In this document: positions 17,923-25,625 of the stretch, piece after piece
How positions within the stretch are numbered: the stretch's first letter is position 1
How the letters are laid out: each line of letters opens with the position of its first letter
Source: Anaerolineales bacterium
Lineage (GTDB): Bacteria; Chloroflexota; Anaerolineae; Anaerolineales; UBA4823
Direction: 5' to 3'
Assembly: GCA_025057645.1 (NCBI GenBank)
Contig: JANXBJ010000004.1
Location: 108,971-172,970, forward strand
DNA: 64,000 nucleotides
The notes under the pieces: generated by a model
Told to the model about the DNA's origin: nothing
Database searches by the model: none
The model's input: only the letters and a program-made list of their open reading frames with translations
Position numbers and translations under genes: made by a program

Positions 17923-19371
17923 TCAGGGAGTAGAGGCGGCCGATTTGTGAGGTTTCTTGACCTTTGAGCGAATATGGGCCGGTAAGATTCCCTCCATGGC
18001 GCGGTATTTTGCCACGGTGCGGCGGGCGACCTGGAAACCACGAGCTCTGAGCAGCTCGGCGATCTCCGTGTCAGTTAGTGGATGGGACTCACTGGCGATG
18101 ATCTCCTGCAGTTCGGCGCGAATATGCAAGCTGCGGTCGAAGAACTTGGCCAGAGGGATGATCTTCCCGTTCGGCAATTGAACGGTTTTGCCGGAAACAG
18201 CTCTGGAAATGGTTGACTCATGCACTTCTAATTCTTGGGCTAAACTCGCCCGGGTGAGGGGATACAAGTAAGCATCGCCCTCGAGGATGAACTTCCTTTG
18301 GCGTTTGACCAGGGTTTGGATCAGGCGAATCAGAGCTTGATTGCGCTGTTGGAGGCATTTTACCAGTAGAGTGGCGCGTTCTAAGTGGGCTTGCCATTGT
18401 TCGAGCTTTTGTGGGGGAGCTTGGCGCAGACCTTCTCGGAAGAGAGGATTGACACGCAATTTGCCACAAATAGGGAAAATCACCTCGACCACGAGGGGGG
18501 CATTCTCGTCGTTGTTGAGCAAAGAGATGATCACATCCGGCGTGTAGTAGGCTGCGCGGTAGGAAGGGGTGGGATGATGGAGATCGCCCCAGTTTGCTCT
18601 CGCAGGATAGGGGTTTAGGTTCTTTCCGAGAAACTCCGCAATTTCTTTGACTTTGGCAAGGGAGGTGTTGAGGAGCTTGGCTAACGTGGAGTATTGCTGA
18701 TGGAGCAGAAGTTGCCAGCCTTCTTCTATGGCTCGTTGAGCCAGTGGAGGGATAGGGTGAGTTTGGGCAAGCACGTCCAATTGAATCAGCAGCGCCTGCC
18801 TTGGGTCTGAGGAGGCAACCCCCAGAGGGTCGGCGTATTGGATGATCCGCTGCACCTTTTCGACACGGTTGAGGGGCACCCGGTGATAGGCGGCGATCTC
18901 GATGAGCGGGGTGCGCAGGAGACCATCCTCGTCCAAACTGGTGAGGAGATGGGCTGCAATCGGACGATCGGCTTCTTCTAGCTCCGAGGCAATCTGGCGA
19001 AAGACGTAAACGGCCAAATCTTCGCATTCGACCATCCTCTCCTCAAGGGAGCTTTCCGGTTCTTCCTCCTCGGACCAAGCGGCATATGAGGGATAGCTGT
19101 CATCTCGGGGGGAGAGGAAAACGATTGGCTCGTCGCCGGAGAGGTTTTTGGGACGCGAGCAGAGAGGGCAATCGAGGGTATCGATTAGGGGCTTTTGGCA
19201 AATCGGGCAGAAAGGGCCTTCGATGAGTTCTAAGGCCGGATTGGAGGAGAGCTCGGCTTCAATCTTTTCGTGAAGTTCTAACACAGAAAGCTCGAGCAAG
19301 GCCATGGTCTGCGCCAAGTGCGCAGTGGTCGTTGGACGGACTTCAACGGCCTGCAGTTGACGGAGTAACAT
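17923..19371 (-). CDS. rpoN: RNA polymerase sigma-54 factor with an inserted Cys motif
   Basis: 482 residues. Region I is the Gln/Leu-rich start (residues 1-50), the middle is the core-binding domain, and the C-terminus has the RpoN box ARRTVAKYR (about residue 455) that reads the -24 element. Between region I and the core domain (about residues 55-75) is CPICQ...CPLC, a four-Cys zinc-ribbon-like insertion not typical of sigma-54. Start ATG 19371 has AAGGGA upstream. A near-consensus -24/-12 promoter lies about 20 nt upstream, suggesting autoregulation. It is followed 20 bp later by the kinase and activator genes, giving a self-contained sigma-54 module. Confidence 0.96.
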   Translation of the reverse strand: MLLRQLQAVEVRPTTTAHLAQTMALLELSVLELHEKIEAELSSNPALELIEGPFCPICQKPLIDTLDCPLCSRPKNLSGDEPIVFLSPRDDSYPSYAAWSEEEEPESSLEERMVECEDLAVYVFRQIASELEEADRPIAAHLLTSLDEDGLLRTPLIEIAAYHRVPLNRVEKVQRIIQYADPLGVASSDPRQALLIQLDVLAQTHPIPPLAQRAIEEGWQLLLHQQYSTLAKLLNTSLAKVKEIAEFLGKNLNPYPARANWGDLHHPTPSYRAAYYTPDVIISLLNNDENAPLVVEVIFPICGKLRVNPLFREGLRQAPPQKLEQWQAHLERATLLVKCLQQRNQALIRLIQTLVKRQRKFILEGDAYLYPLTRASLAQELEVHESTISRAVSGKTVQLPNGKIIPLAKFFDRSLHIRAELQEIIASESHPLTDTEIAELLRARGFQVARRTVAKYRAMEGILPAHIRSKVKKPHKSAASTP

Positions 19372-19402
19372 CTCGTCTTCCCTTTCTAGGATTCTAATCG
19401 GT

Positions 19403-19419
19403 TACAAGATTCGTGCCAA
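19403..19419 (-). promoter_or_regulatory. Sigma-54 (-24/-12) promoter of rpoN
   Basis: On the minus strand this reads TTGGCACGAATCTTGTA, matching the sigma-54 consensus (YTGGCACG-R-N3-TTGCW) at all positions but one: T for C at -12. GG-to-GT spacing is the required 10 nt. Predicted transcription start near 19392, 21 nt before the rpoN ATG. Confidence 0.75.
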
Positions 19420-19503
19420 GTCGTCTTGCGCATGAGTTCAAGAACTAGGCTGAATCTCATACAGAAAAACTTACCCCTGTCTGTGGTGAACACGGGAAGG
19501 GTA

Positions 19504-19512
19504 TGCTAGAAT
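19504..19512 (+). promoter_or_regulatory. Extended -10 promoter for proline dehydrogenase
   Basis: TGCTAGAAT, an extended -10 box, lies 158 bp upstream of the proline dehydrogenase ATG and has no convincing -35. The long untranslated stretch (about 19520-19670) has no obvious hairpin or conserved leader. Confidence 0.4.
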
Positions 19513-19670
19513 CGATTGGGATTTTGAAAGCCGGCAGCGCAAGGCATGAGCGCTTGTGCAGAGGGTTCTCTCTTGAAGGAGACAGAGGGGGAAGGCGGTT
19601 CGGTCCAGCCTCTTGAGCTGGTTATTCTCCCTAACCTCCAGAGAATTCTGTGTAAGGAAGGAAGCGAGAC

Positions 19671-20633
19671 ATGTTGCGCGCATTTTTTATTTATCTCTCC
19701 AAAGCCTCATGGGCGAAGCAAATCGTCACCCGCTGGCCAGTGGCTTGGCAAGCCGCAAGCCGGTTTGTTGCCGGTGAAAAGCTCGAAGATGGAATTGCTG
19801 TGGTGCGAAAACTGAACCAGAGCGGTATACAGGCCACGCTGGATCAACTGGGGGAGCACACCACCAGTACAGAGGGGGCTGAGAAAGCCACACAGGGGAT
19901 CCTACGAATGTTAGACGCTATCGAAGCAGAAAATGTGCGCTCGAATGTGTCGATCAAGCTGACGCAGATCGGCCTCAAAGTCGATGTTGGACTTTGTGCA
20001 GAGAACCTAGCGCGGATTCTCCAACACGCCAGAGAGCGCAGCAATTTCGTGCGCATCGATATGGAGGACTCCTCTTGCGTTGAGGATACGTTGGCCCTGT
20101 TTGACGAGATGCGCAACGGACGCGGTTTTCACAATGTAGGCGTAGTGCTTCAGTCTTATCTCTATCGCACAGTAGAGGATTTGATGCGCCTGATGCGCAT
20201 CCCCGCTCGCGTCCGTCTCTGTAAGGGAGCGTATAACGAGCCACCTCATCTTGCCTACCCCAAGAAGCGGGATGTGGATGCCAATTACGATCGCCTGACT
20301 CAGATCTTACTCGACCGTGCTCTAGAAGTTGGGGCGCCGGAGCTTAGCGAAGACGGTCGGGTGCCTCCGATCCCTGCCTTGGCTACCCACGATGAGCAAC
20401 GGATTCGTTTTGCTTTGGAATATGCCAAGCAGATCGGTTTACCCAAAAAGGCGCTCGAATTCCAAATGCTGTATGGAATTCGGCGAGATTTGCAAACCGG
20501 CCTGGTGGAACAGGGATATCCGGTGCGGGTGTATGTGCCCTTTGGCACAGAATGGTATCCCTACTTTACCCGTCGTTTGGCTGAACGGCCGGCCAATGTT
20601 TGGTTCTTCATCTCGAATTATTTCCGCAAGTGA
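19671..20633 (+). CDS. Proline dehydrogenase (FAD)
   Basis: 320 residues, the usual length of a stand-alone bacterial PRODH. It oxidises L-proline to pyrroline-5-carboxylate and passes electrons to the quinone pool. Seen: beta/alpha-barrel motifs SIKLTQIG, VRIDMED, RLCKGAYNE and the C-terminal substrate-binding Arg pair in FTRRLAER preceded by YVPFGTEWYPY. No P5C dehydrogenase domain is attached and none is nearby. AAGGAAG lies upstream of the ATG. The gene is monocistronic and followed by a strong hairpin at 20694. Confidence 0.93.
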   Translation: MLRAFFIYLSKASWAKQIVTRWPVAWQAASRFVAGEKLEDGIAVVRKLNQSGIQATLDQLGEHTTSTEGAEKATQGILRMLDAIEAENVRSNVSIKLTQIGLKVDVGLCAENLARILQHARERSNFVRIDMEDSSCVEDTLALFDEMRNGRGFHNVGVVLQSYLYRTVEDLMRLMRIPARVRLCKGAYNEPPHLAYPKKRDVDANYDRLTQILLDRALEVGAPELSEDGRVPPIPALATHDEQRIRFALEYAKQIGLPKKALEFQMLYGIRRDLQTGLVEQGYPVRVYVPFGTEWYPYFTRRLAERPANVWFFISNYFRK

Positions 20634-20693
20634 CGAATTCGCAGGGCAGATTCTCGAAAACTTGGCGAAGCTAAGTTTTCCAACTGTTGGCGT

Positions 20694-20731
20694 GACTGCG
20701 GACTTCCTTTTTGAAGCGGAAGTCCGCAGTC
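20694..20731. terminator. Perfect 14-bp hairpin after proline dehydrogenase
   Basis: GACTGCGGACTTCC (20694-20707) and GGAAGTCCGCAGTC (20718-20731) flank a 10-nt loop. A weaker 7-bp hairpin (AAAACTT/AAGTTTT) precedes it at 20657-20679. No long T-run follows, so it may be a processing or weak terminator structure. Confidence 0.6.
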
Positions 20732-20846
20732 TTATGCGAGTCGTGGTATCATCATCCGGGCGAGGTGTCTTTGGCAAGGAAGTAGATCTGTGAGTCTGAA
20801 GCGGTTGAGGTCTCCTAGGCTGCTGGTAGAAGGTTGGGGGCGTTAG

Positions 20847-21704
20847 ATGAGCGCGAAATGGGTTACGCCGGCCTTCTTCTTTGAGAGTATTCTGTTATAC
20901 AGCCTTGGACTGGGGATGGCGAAATACCTCGGAACGACTCTGCACTGGGATCGTGCTTGGCTGGGGATCCTTTGGGTGATATGCTTACAATTAGCAGGCC
21001 TCTTTCTCTGGCGTCATCACCTGCGGGTCAACGGACCTCGTGAGAGAGGGCAACTGAGAACCCCTCCGTTCTCTAGGGAGCTCGGAATTGCCATCGCTGC
21101 CTTGGCTAGCGGGGCTTCTGTAACGGTGCTGATGATCGCCAATCGGCTTTATCGGGTGGAGGTGCTGTGGGTGACCCTTCTGGCGGTTTTGGGCACCTTG
21201 ATCGTTTCGAGGTCCATCTATATTGCTGAGGCAGAACGTTTTCGCGAGCTCGTCCTCAGCTTCCTGATGGCGACCTTGATTCCCTGGATGGGCTTTCTTC
21301 TTCAAACGGGGGAGATGCATCGCCTGTTGCCGATGATCACGTTGCCCTTGCTGGCATTACGCGTCGCAATGCTTTTGAGTTACCAGTTATCCACCTATGC
21401 AGGCGATCTGAACGCAAAGAAGCAGACCTTGCTCTTGCGCATTGGTTGGCAAAATGGGATGAGCCTTCACAATGCTTTGATTGTCTTTGCTTTCTTCTGG
21501 ATTGCTCTTGCCATCCTGTTGGGGATGCCCCTTTCGGTCGGATTGCCGCCGCTGGCGGCTTCGGTGTTGGGTTTGGGACAGATTTGGAGCATGAAACGCA
21601 TTGCCCAAGGCTCGAAGCCGAATTGGCGAGGGCTGGTTTGGGGAGGGGCGGCCTTATATGGCCTGGTCATTTATCTGTATGCCTATTCATTTTGGATTCG
21701 ATGA
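20847..21704 (+). CDS. UbiA-superfamily-like membrane protein lacking the first Asp motif
   Basis: 285 residues with about eight hydrophobic helices. The segment YAGDLNAKKQTLLLRIGW matches the second Asp-rich motif and following Lys of UbiA prenyltransferases (D-x-x-x-K/D-x-x-T). The first motif, N-x-x-x-D-x-x-x-D after helix 2, is absent: the corresponding loop reads HHLRVNGPRERG. It may be a diverged or inactive homologue, or have another substrate. It lies just ahead of two moeA genes (16 bp to the next), so it is probably co-transcribed with them, though no link to molybdenum cofactor is known. Confidence 0.6.
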   Translation: MSAKWVTPAFFFESILLYSLGLGMAKYLGTTLHWDRAWLGILWVICLQLAGLFLWRHHLRVNGPRERGQLRTPPFSRELGIAIAALASGASVTVLMIANRLYRVEVLWVTLLAVLGTLIVSRSIYIAEAERFRELVLSFLMATLIPWMGFLLQTGEMHRLLPMITLPLLALRVAMLLSYQLSTYAGDLNAKKQTLLLRIGWQNGMSLHNALIVFAFFWIALAILLGMPLSVGLPPLAASVLGLGQIWSMKRIAQGSKPNWRGLVWGGAALYGLVIYLYAYSFWIR

Positions 21705-21720
21705 GCGAGAGGAGGCTGCA

Positions 21721-22962
21721 ATGCCCGAATTCCTGACTTTGTTGACCCCCCAAGAAGCGCGCCAAAAGGTCTTTGAGGCTCTTACGCCACAAGTCAAACT
21801 GGCGGTCGAGTCTGTGCCTACGCAGGAGGCCTTAGGGCGGGTGAGTGCCCGTGAAGTCCGGGCGCCCCACCCGTTGCCGATGTTCAACCGCGCTACCGTG
21901 GATGGGTACGCGGTGCGTGCCGAGGATACCTTTGGAGCAAGCGAGAGCCTTCCAGCGTACTTCCGGGTGGTGACCGAGGTTGGCATGGGTCAAGAAACCA
22001 CGGTGACCCTTGGAAGCATGGAAGCCGCCTTGATTCACACCGGGGGAATGTTACCGCCTAATGCCAATGCCGTGGTGATGATTGAACAAACGCAACGGAT
22101 CGCCGAGGATGAAATTGAAGTCTACCGGGCGGCGTCTCCCTGGGAGAACACAATCCGTATCGGCGAAGAGGTCAAAGAAGGCGAGGTGGTTTTGCCGAGA
22201 CATAAACGCATTCGACCGGTCGAAGTCGGGGGACTTCTGGCCTTGGGGATTCTTCAGGTGGAGGTGGTCAAAAAACCCAAGGTGGGAATTATCTCCAGCG
22301 GAGATGAAGTCGTCCCCCCGGACGCTCCGCTGCGGTTAGGACAGGTGCGCGATGTCAATACCTATACCCTCTCCGCTCTGGTAAGCCAGTGTGGTGGAGA
22401 GCCTTTGCCTTACGGCATTCTTCCCGATCAAGAAGAGGCGCTAAAAAAGGCGCTGGATGAGCTCAAGGCCAAGTGCGACATGATTCTGATTACCGCCGGC
22501 TCCTCGGTGAGTGCCAGGGATTACACCGCTCGGGCGATCCAACAAATGGGTGCCCCTGGCGTTCTAGCCCATGGGATTAACACTCGGCCGGGAAAACCCA
22601 CCATCTTTGCAGTTTGTGATGGAATTCCGGTCATCGGGTTGCCAGGCAATCCAATGTCGGCCTACGTTATTGCCTTACACTTTGTGCGGCCGATCCTTTT
22701 CCTGCTGCAAGGCTTGCCTCCGGAAGAGATGAAGCCCCAAGTGGAGGCGACCCTGACGGTCAACTTGAGTTCAACCGCCGGTCGTGAGGATTGGGTCCCG
22801 GTGCGGTTGGTTCAAGATGCAGAGGGGCTCCGGGCAGACCCGGTGTTCGGCAAAAGCAATATGATTTTGGCCTTGTCGCGCGCAGATGGTCTGATCCGTA
22901 TCCCTGCGGCTGCTACCGGGTTAGCTGCGGGAGAAAAGGTGCAAGTTGAGTTATTGGAGTAA
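21721..22962 (+). CDS. moeA: Molybdopterin molybdenumtransferase MoeA
   Basis: 413 residues from ATG 21721, which follows GAGGAGG; the frame is open further upstream but overlaps the previous gene. MoeA inserts molybdenum into adenylated molybdopterin. Seen: the N-terminal MoeA region with MFNRATVDGYAVRAED, the MPT-binding core with GIISSGDEVV, TAGSSVSARDY and GLPGNPMSAYV, and a C-terminal beta-barrel domain. Standard length. The next gene, 24 bp downstream, is a second MoeA fused to another domain, so the pair may handle different steps or metals. Confidence 0.95.
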   Translation: MPEFLTLLTPQEARQKVFEALTPQVKLAVESVPTQEALGRVSAREVRAPHPLPMFNRATVDGYAVRAEDTFGASESLPAYFRVVTEVGMGQETTVTLGSMEAALIHTGGMLPPNANAVVMIEQTQRIAEDEIEVYRAASPWENTIRIGEEVKEGEVVLPRHKRIRPVEVGGLLALGILQVEVVKKPKVGIISSGDEVVPPDAPLRLGQVRDVNTYTLSALVSQCGGEPLPYGILPDQEEALKKALDELKAKCDMILITAGSSVSARDYTARAIQQMGAPGVLAHGINTRPGKPTIFAVCDGIPVIGLPGNPMSAYVIALHFVRPILFLLQGLPPEEMKPQVEATLTVNLSSTAGREDWVPVRLVQDAEGLRADPVFGKSNMILALSRADGLIRIPAAATGLAAGEKVQVELLE

Positions 22963-22986
22963 AGCACAAACGATGAAGGTGGACTT

Positions 22987-24978
22987 ATGAGTGTTTACCT
23001 ACAGGACATTCCTTTGGACGAAGCCCAAGCGAAATTGTGGGAAGAGCTATCGCGCTACGGCTGGGAAGGGTTACTCGGCAAAGAACAAATCCCCGTCGAT
23101 GAGAATGCGCTCGAGCGAGTGTTGGCCGAGCCGGTCTGGGCAGCGATTTCCTCGCCTCACTATCACGGAGCGGCTATGGATGGCTTTGCGGTCTCGGCCG
23201 AGAGCACCAGCGGAGCGACGGTCACAGAACCGATCGAACTTCGTGTCGGCGAGCAAGCTGTCTATGTTGATACCGGTGATCCTATCCCGCTTTGGGCGGA
23301 TGCGGTCATTCCCATTGAGAGTGTCGAGCCCCTGAGCGAGAGTGGGAGCGTGGCGGCAGATCTCCGCCATCCGACGCGGATTCGCATCCGCGCTGCAGCC
23401 GTTCCGTGGCAGCACGTGCGCCCAATGGGGGAAGATATCGTGGCTACCCAGTTGGTCTTGCCTTCGGGGCAGACCCTGCGCCCAGTAGACCTAGGGGCGA
23501 TTGCTGCTAGCGGACAAACCCGAATTTGGGTTGCGCGCAAGCCGAGGGTTGCCATTATCCCCACGGGGGATGAGTTGGTCCCTATCGGCGAACCCCTTGA
23601 AGCGGGAAAGATTATCGAGTTCAACTCGATTGTCTTGGCGGCCCAAATCCGCTCTTACGGAGGGGAAGCAACGCGGTTTCCAATTGTCAAGGATCGGCTG
23701 GAGAGCATCCGAGAGGCAATTGCCCGGGCAGCCCAAACCCATGACCTGGTTTTGGTCAACGCTGGTTCCTCTGCAGGTTCGGAGGATTATACTGCTAGGG
23801 CGATCGAGAGTCTGGGCTATGTCTTTGTCCACGGTGTAGCGGTGCGACCGGGGCATCCGGTGGTTTTGGGAATGGTGCAGCGCAGCGCCGAGGAACAGTC
23901 GCAACGTTCTCATGTGCTCGTGGTGGGTGTGCCCGGGTATCCCGTCTCGGCTGCTTTGACCAACGACATCTTCGTCCGCCCGATTTTGGAGCATTGGTTG
24001 GGCAAGCCGCAAAGCAGCTATCCGACCCTGCAGGCGGTGATCACCAAGAAAATCACCTCTCCCGCAGGCGACGACGATTACGTGCGAGTGGTGGTGGGCA
24101 AAGTGGGAGAGCGAGTGTGCGCTGCGCCGCTAGCGCGCGGCGCAGGGGTGATCACCTCTTTGGTGCAAGCCGATGGAATCGTGGTTGTGCCGCGCGGAAT
24201 CCAAGGGCTGGAAGCCGGAGAACGGGTAACCGTGCGCCTCTACCGACCGCCGGAAGAGATCGAGAGGACGATTCTGGCGATCGGTTCGCACGATGTCGGA
24301 CTGGATGTGCTGGCTCAATTTGTCGCCCGTCGTCAAAGACGCCTGGTCTCGGCCAATGTGGGGAGCCTGGGTGGATTGATCGCCTTGCGTCGCGGAGAGG
24401 CCCATTTCGCTGGCGCCCACCTCCTCCATCCTGAAAGCGGAGTGTATAACCTTCCTTATATCCGGCAGTACCTCCCGGGGCAGGCTGTTGTTGTCCTCGG
24501 ATTCGTCAATCGCTTGCAGGGCTTGATCGTGCCTAAAGGAAACCCCCAAGGGGTGCGGTCCTTGGCGGATCTAACCCGAGAAGAGGTGCGGTTCGTGAAC
24601 CGCCAAAGCGGTGCCGGCACCCGCATTCTCTTGGACTATCATTTGAGGCAACTGGGCATTGACCCGCATCAGATCCGTGGCTACGAAAATCAGGAATTCA
24701 CTCACCTGGCGGTGGCTGCAGCCGTGGCTTCGGGAAGGGCCACTTGCGGCCTTGGCATCGCCGCGGCTGCCCAGGCATTAGACCTGGACTTTATCCCGCT
24801 GTTCTCGGAAGAATATCACCTAGTGTTTCCACAACAGTTTTATGAAGATGCGCTGCTTGCTCCCCTGCTAGAAGTGCTTTATGACAGCCGCTTCCGTGAG
24901 ACGATTCAAACGCTGCCCGGCTACGATGTCGAACCAATGGGAAAGCTGATTGCGCGCCTGGGTGCGGGAGGAAATTGA
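22987..24978 (+). CDS. MoeA fused to a periplasmic-binding-protein-like domain
   Basis: 663 residues. Residues 1-410 are MoeA (AAMDGFAVSAEST, IIPTGDELVP, NAGSSAGSEDY, VGVPGYPVSAA). Residues 430-655 are a type-2 binding-protein fold related to LysR and ModA/TupA sensor domains: LAIGSHDVGLDVLAQF, FVNRQSGAGTRILLDYHL, AVASGRATCGLGIAAAA. This fusion is known in archaea and several bacteria. The binding domain probably holds molybdate or tungstate and could deliver or sense the metal. RBS AAGGTGG lies before the ATG. Adjacent to canonical moeA. Confidence 0.93.
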   Translation: MSVYLQDIPLDEAQAKLWEELSRYGWEGLLGKEQIPVDENALERVLAEPVWAAISSPHYHGAAMDGFAVSAESTSGATVTEPIELRVGEQAVYVDTGDPIPLWADAVIPIESVEPLSESGSVAADLRHPTRIRIRAAAVPWQHVRPMGEDIVATQLVLPSGQTLRPVDLGAIAASGQTRIWVARKPRVAIIPTGDELVPIGEPLEAGKIIEFNSIVLAAQIRSYGGEATRFPIVKDRLESIREAIARAAQTHDLVLVNAGSSAGSEDYTARAIESLGYVFVHGVAVRPGHPVVLGMVQRSAEEQSQRSHVLVVGVPGYPVSAALTNDIFVRPILEHWLGKPQSSYPTLQAVITKKITSPAGDDDYVRVVVGKVGERVCAAPLARGAGVITSLVQADGIVVVPRGIQGLEAGERVTVRLYRPPEEIERTILAIGSHDVGLDVLAQFVARRQRRLVSANVGSLGGLIALRRGEAHFAGAHLLHPESGVYNLPYIRQYLPGQAVVVLGFVNRLQGLIVPKGNPQGVRSLADLTREEVRFVNRQSGAGTRILLDYHLRQLGIDPHQIRGYENQEFTHLAVAAAVASGRATCGLGIAAAAQALDLDFIPLFSEEYHLVFPQQFYEDALLAPLLEVLYDSRFRETIQTLPGYDVEPMGKLIARLGAGGN

Positions 24979-25012
24979 TAGAAATCTAATACTTAATGGT
25001 GATGAATTAGAG

Positions 25013-25018
25013 TAAAAT
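25013..25018 (+). promoter_or_regulatory. -10 box for the peroxiredoxin gene
   Basis: TAAAAT in an AT-rich 119-bp gap, 80 bp before the bcp ATG. The -35 is weak. AT enrichment compared with the flanking genes supports a promoter here. Confidence 0.35.
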
Positions 25019-25097
25019 ACGGGAGATTATTTGTGCAAGATGTTACAAAGTGTTCAGGTCGGTTTTGAGGATTTGTTTTGGATTTTAGGAGGACGTT

Positions 25098-25568
25098 ATG
25101 CCCCTGACCGCCGGAAACCCTGCTCCTGATTTCACCCTGCCTGACGAAAACGGCGAACTGCGCCGCTTATCCGATTACCGTGGCAAAGTTGTGGTGTTAT
25201 ATTTTTACCCCAAGGACGATACTCCGGGATGTACCACTGAAGCCTGTGAATTTCGGGATGCGTACGCCGAATACGAAAAAGCGGGCATTTCGATCCTCGG
25301 GGTCAGCCCAGATGATGTCAAGAAACATCAAAAGTTCAAGGCAAAACACAGCTTGCCTTTTCCTCTTCTTGCGGACACCGACCATGCGGTATGTGAAATG
25401 TATGGTGTCTGGGGTAGGAAGAAGTTTAGGGGAAAGGAATATGAGGGGGTTTTTCGGACGACCTTTGTGATCGGCAAGGATGGAACGATCTTGCGCGTCT
25501 TTGAGAATGTGAAGCCGGAGGGCCACAGCCGAGAGGTCTTGAAAGTGGTAGAAGAACTGGAAGGGTAG
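25098..25568 (+). CDS. bcp: Thioredoxin-dependent peroxiredoxin, Bcp/PrxQ type
   Basis: 156 residues, full length for the family. It reduces hydrogen peroxide and organic hydroperoxides using thioredoxin. The peroxidatic Cys is in TPGCTTEACEF, and the second Cys five residues later is the usual resolving Cys of atypical 2-Cys PrxQ. PKDDTPG and FVIGKDGTI are also family hallmarks. AGGAGG precedes the ATG by the normal spacing. It stands alone between the moeA genes and a sensor kinase. Confidence 0.95.
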   Translation: MPLTAGNPAPDFTLPDENGELRRLSDYRGKVVVLYFYPKDDTPGCTTEACEFRDAYAEYEKAGISILGVSPDDVKKHQKFKAKHSLPFPLLADTDHAVCEMYGVWGRKKFRGKEYEGVFRTTFVIGKDGTILRVFENVKPEGHSREVLKVVEELEG

Positions 25569-25625
25569 TTTTTAGACCGAGCGGAGAGCAAGGCAATGTA
25601 CTAACCAGAACAGGCTAGGGCAGCG

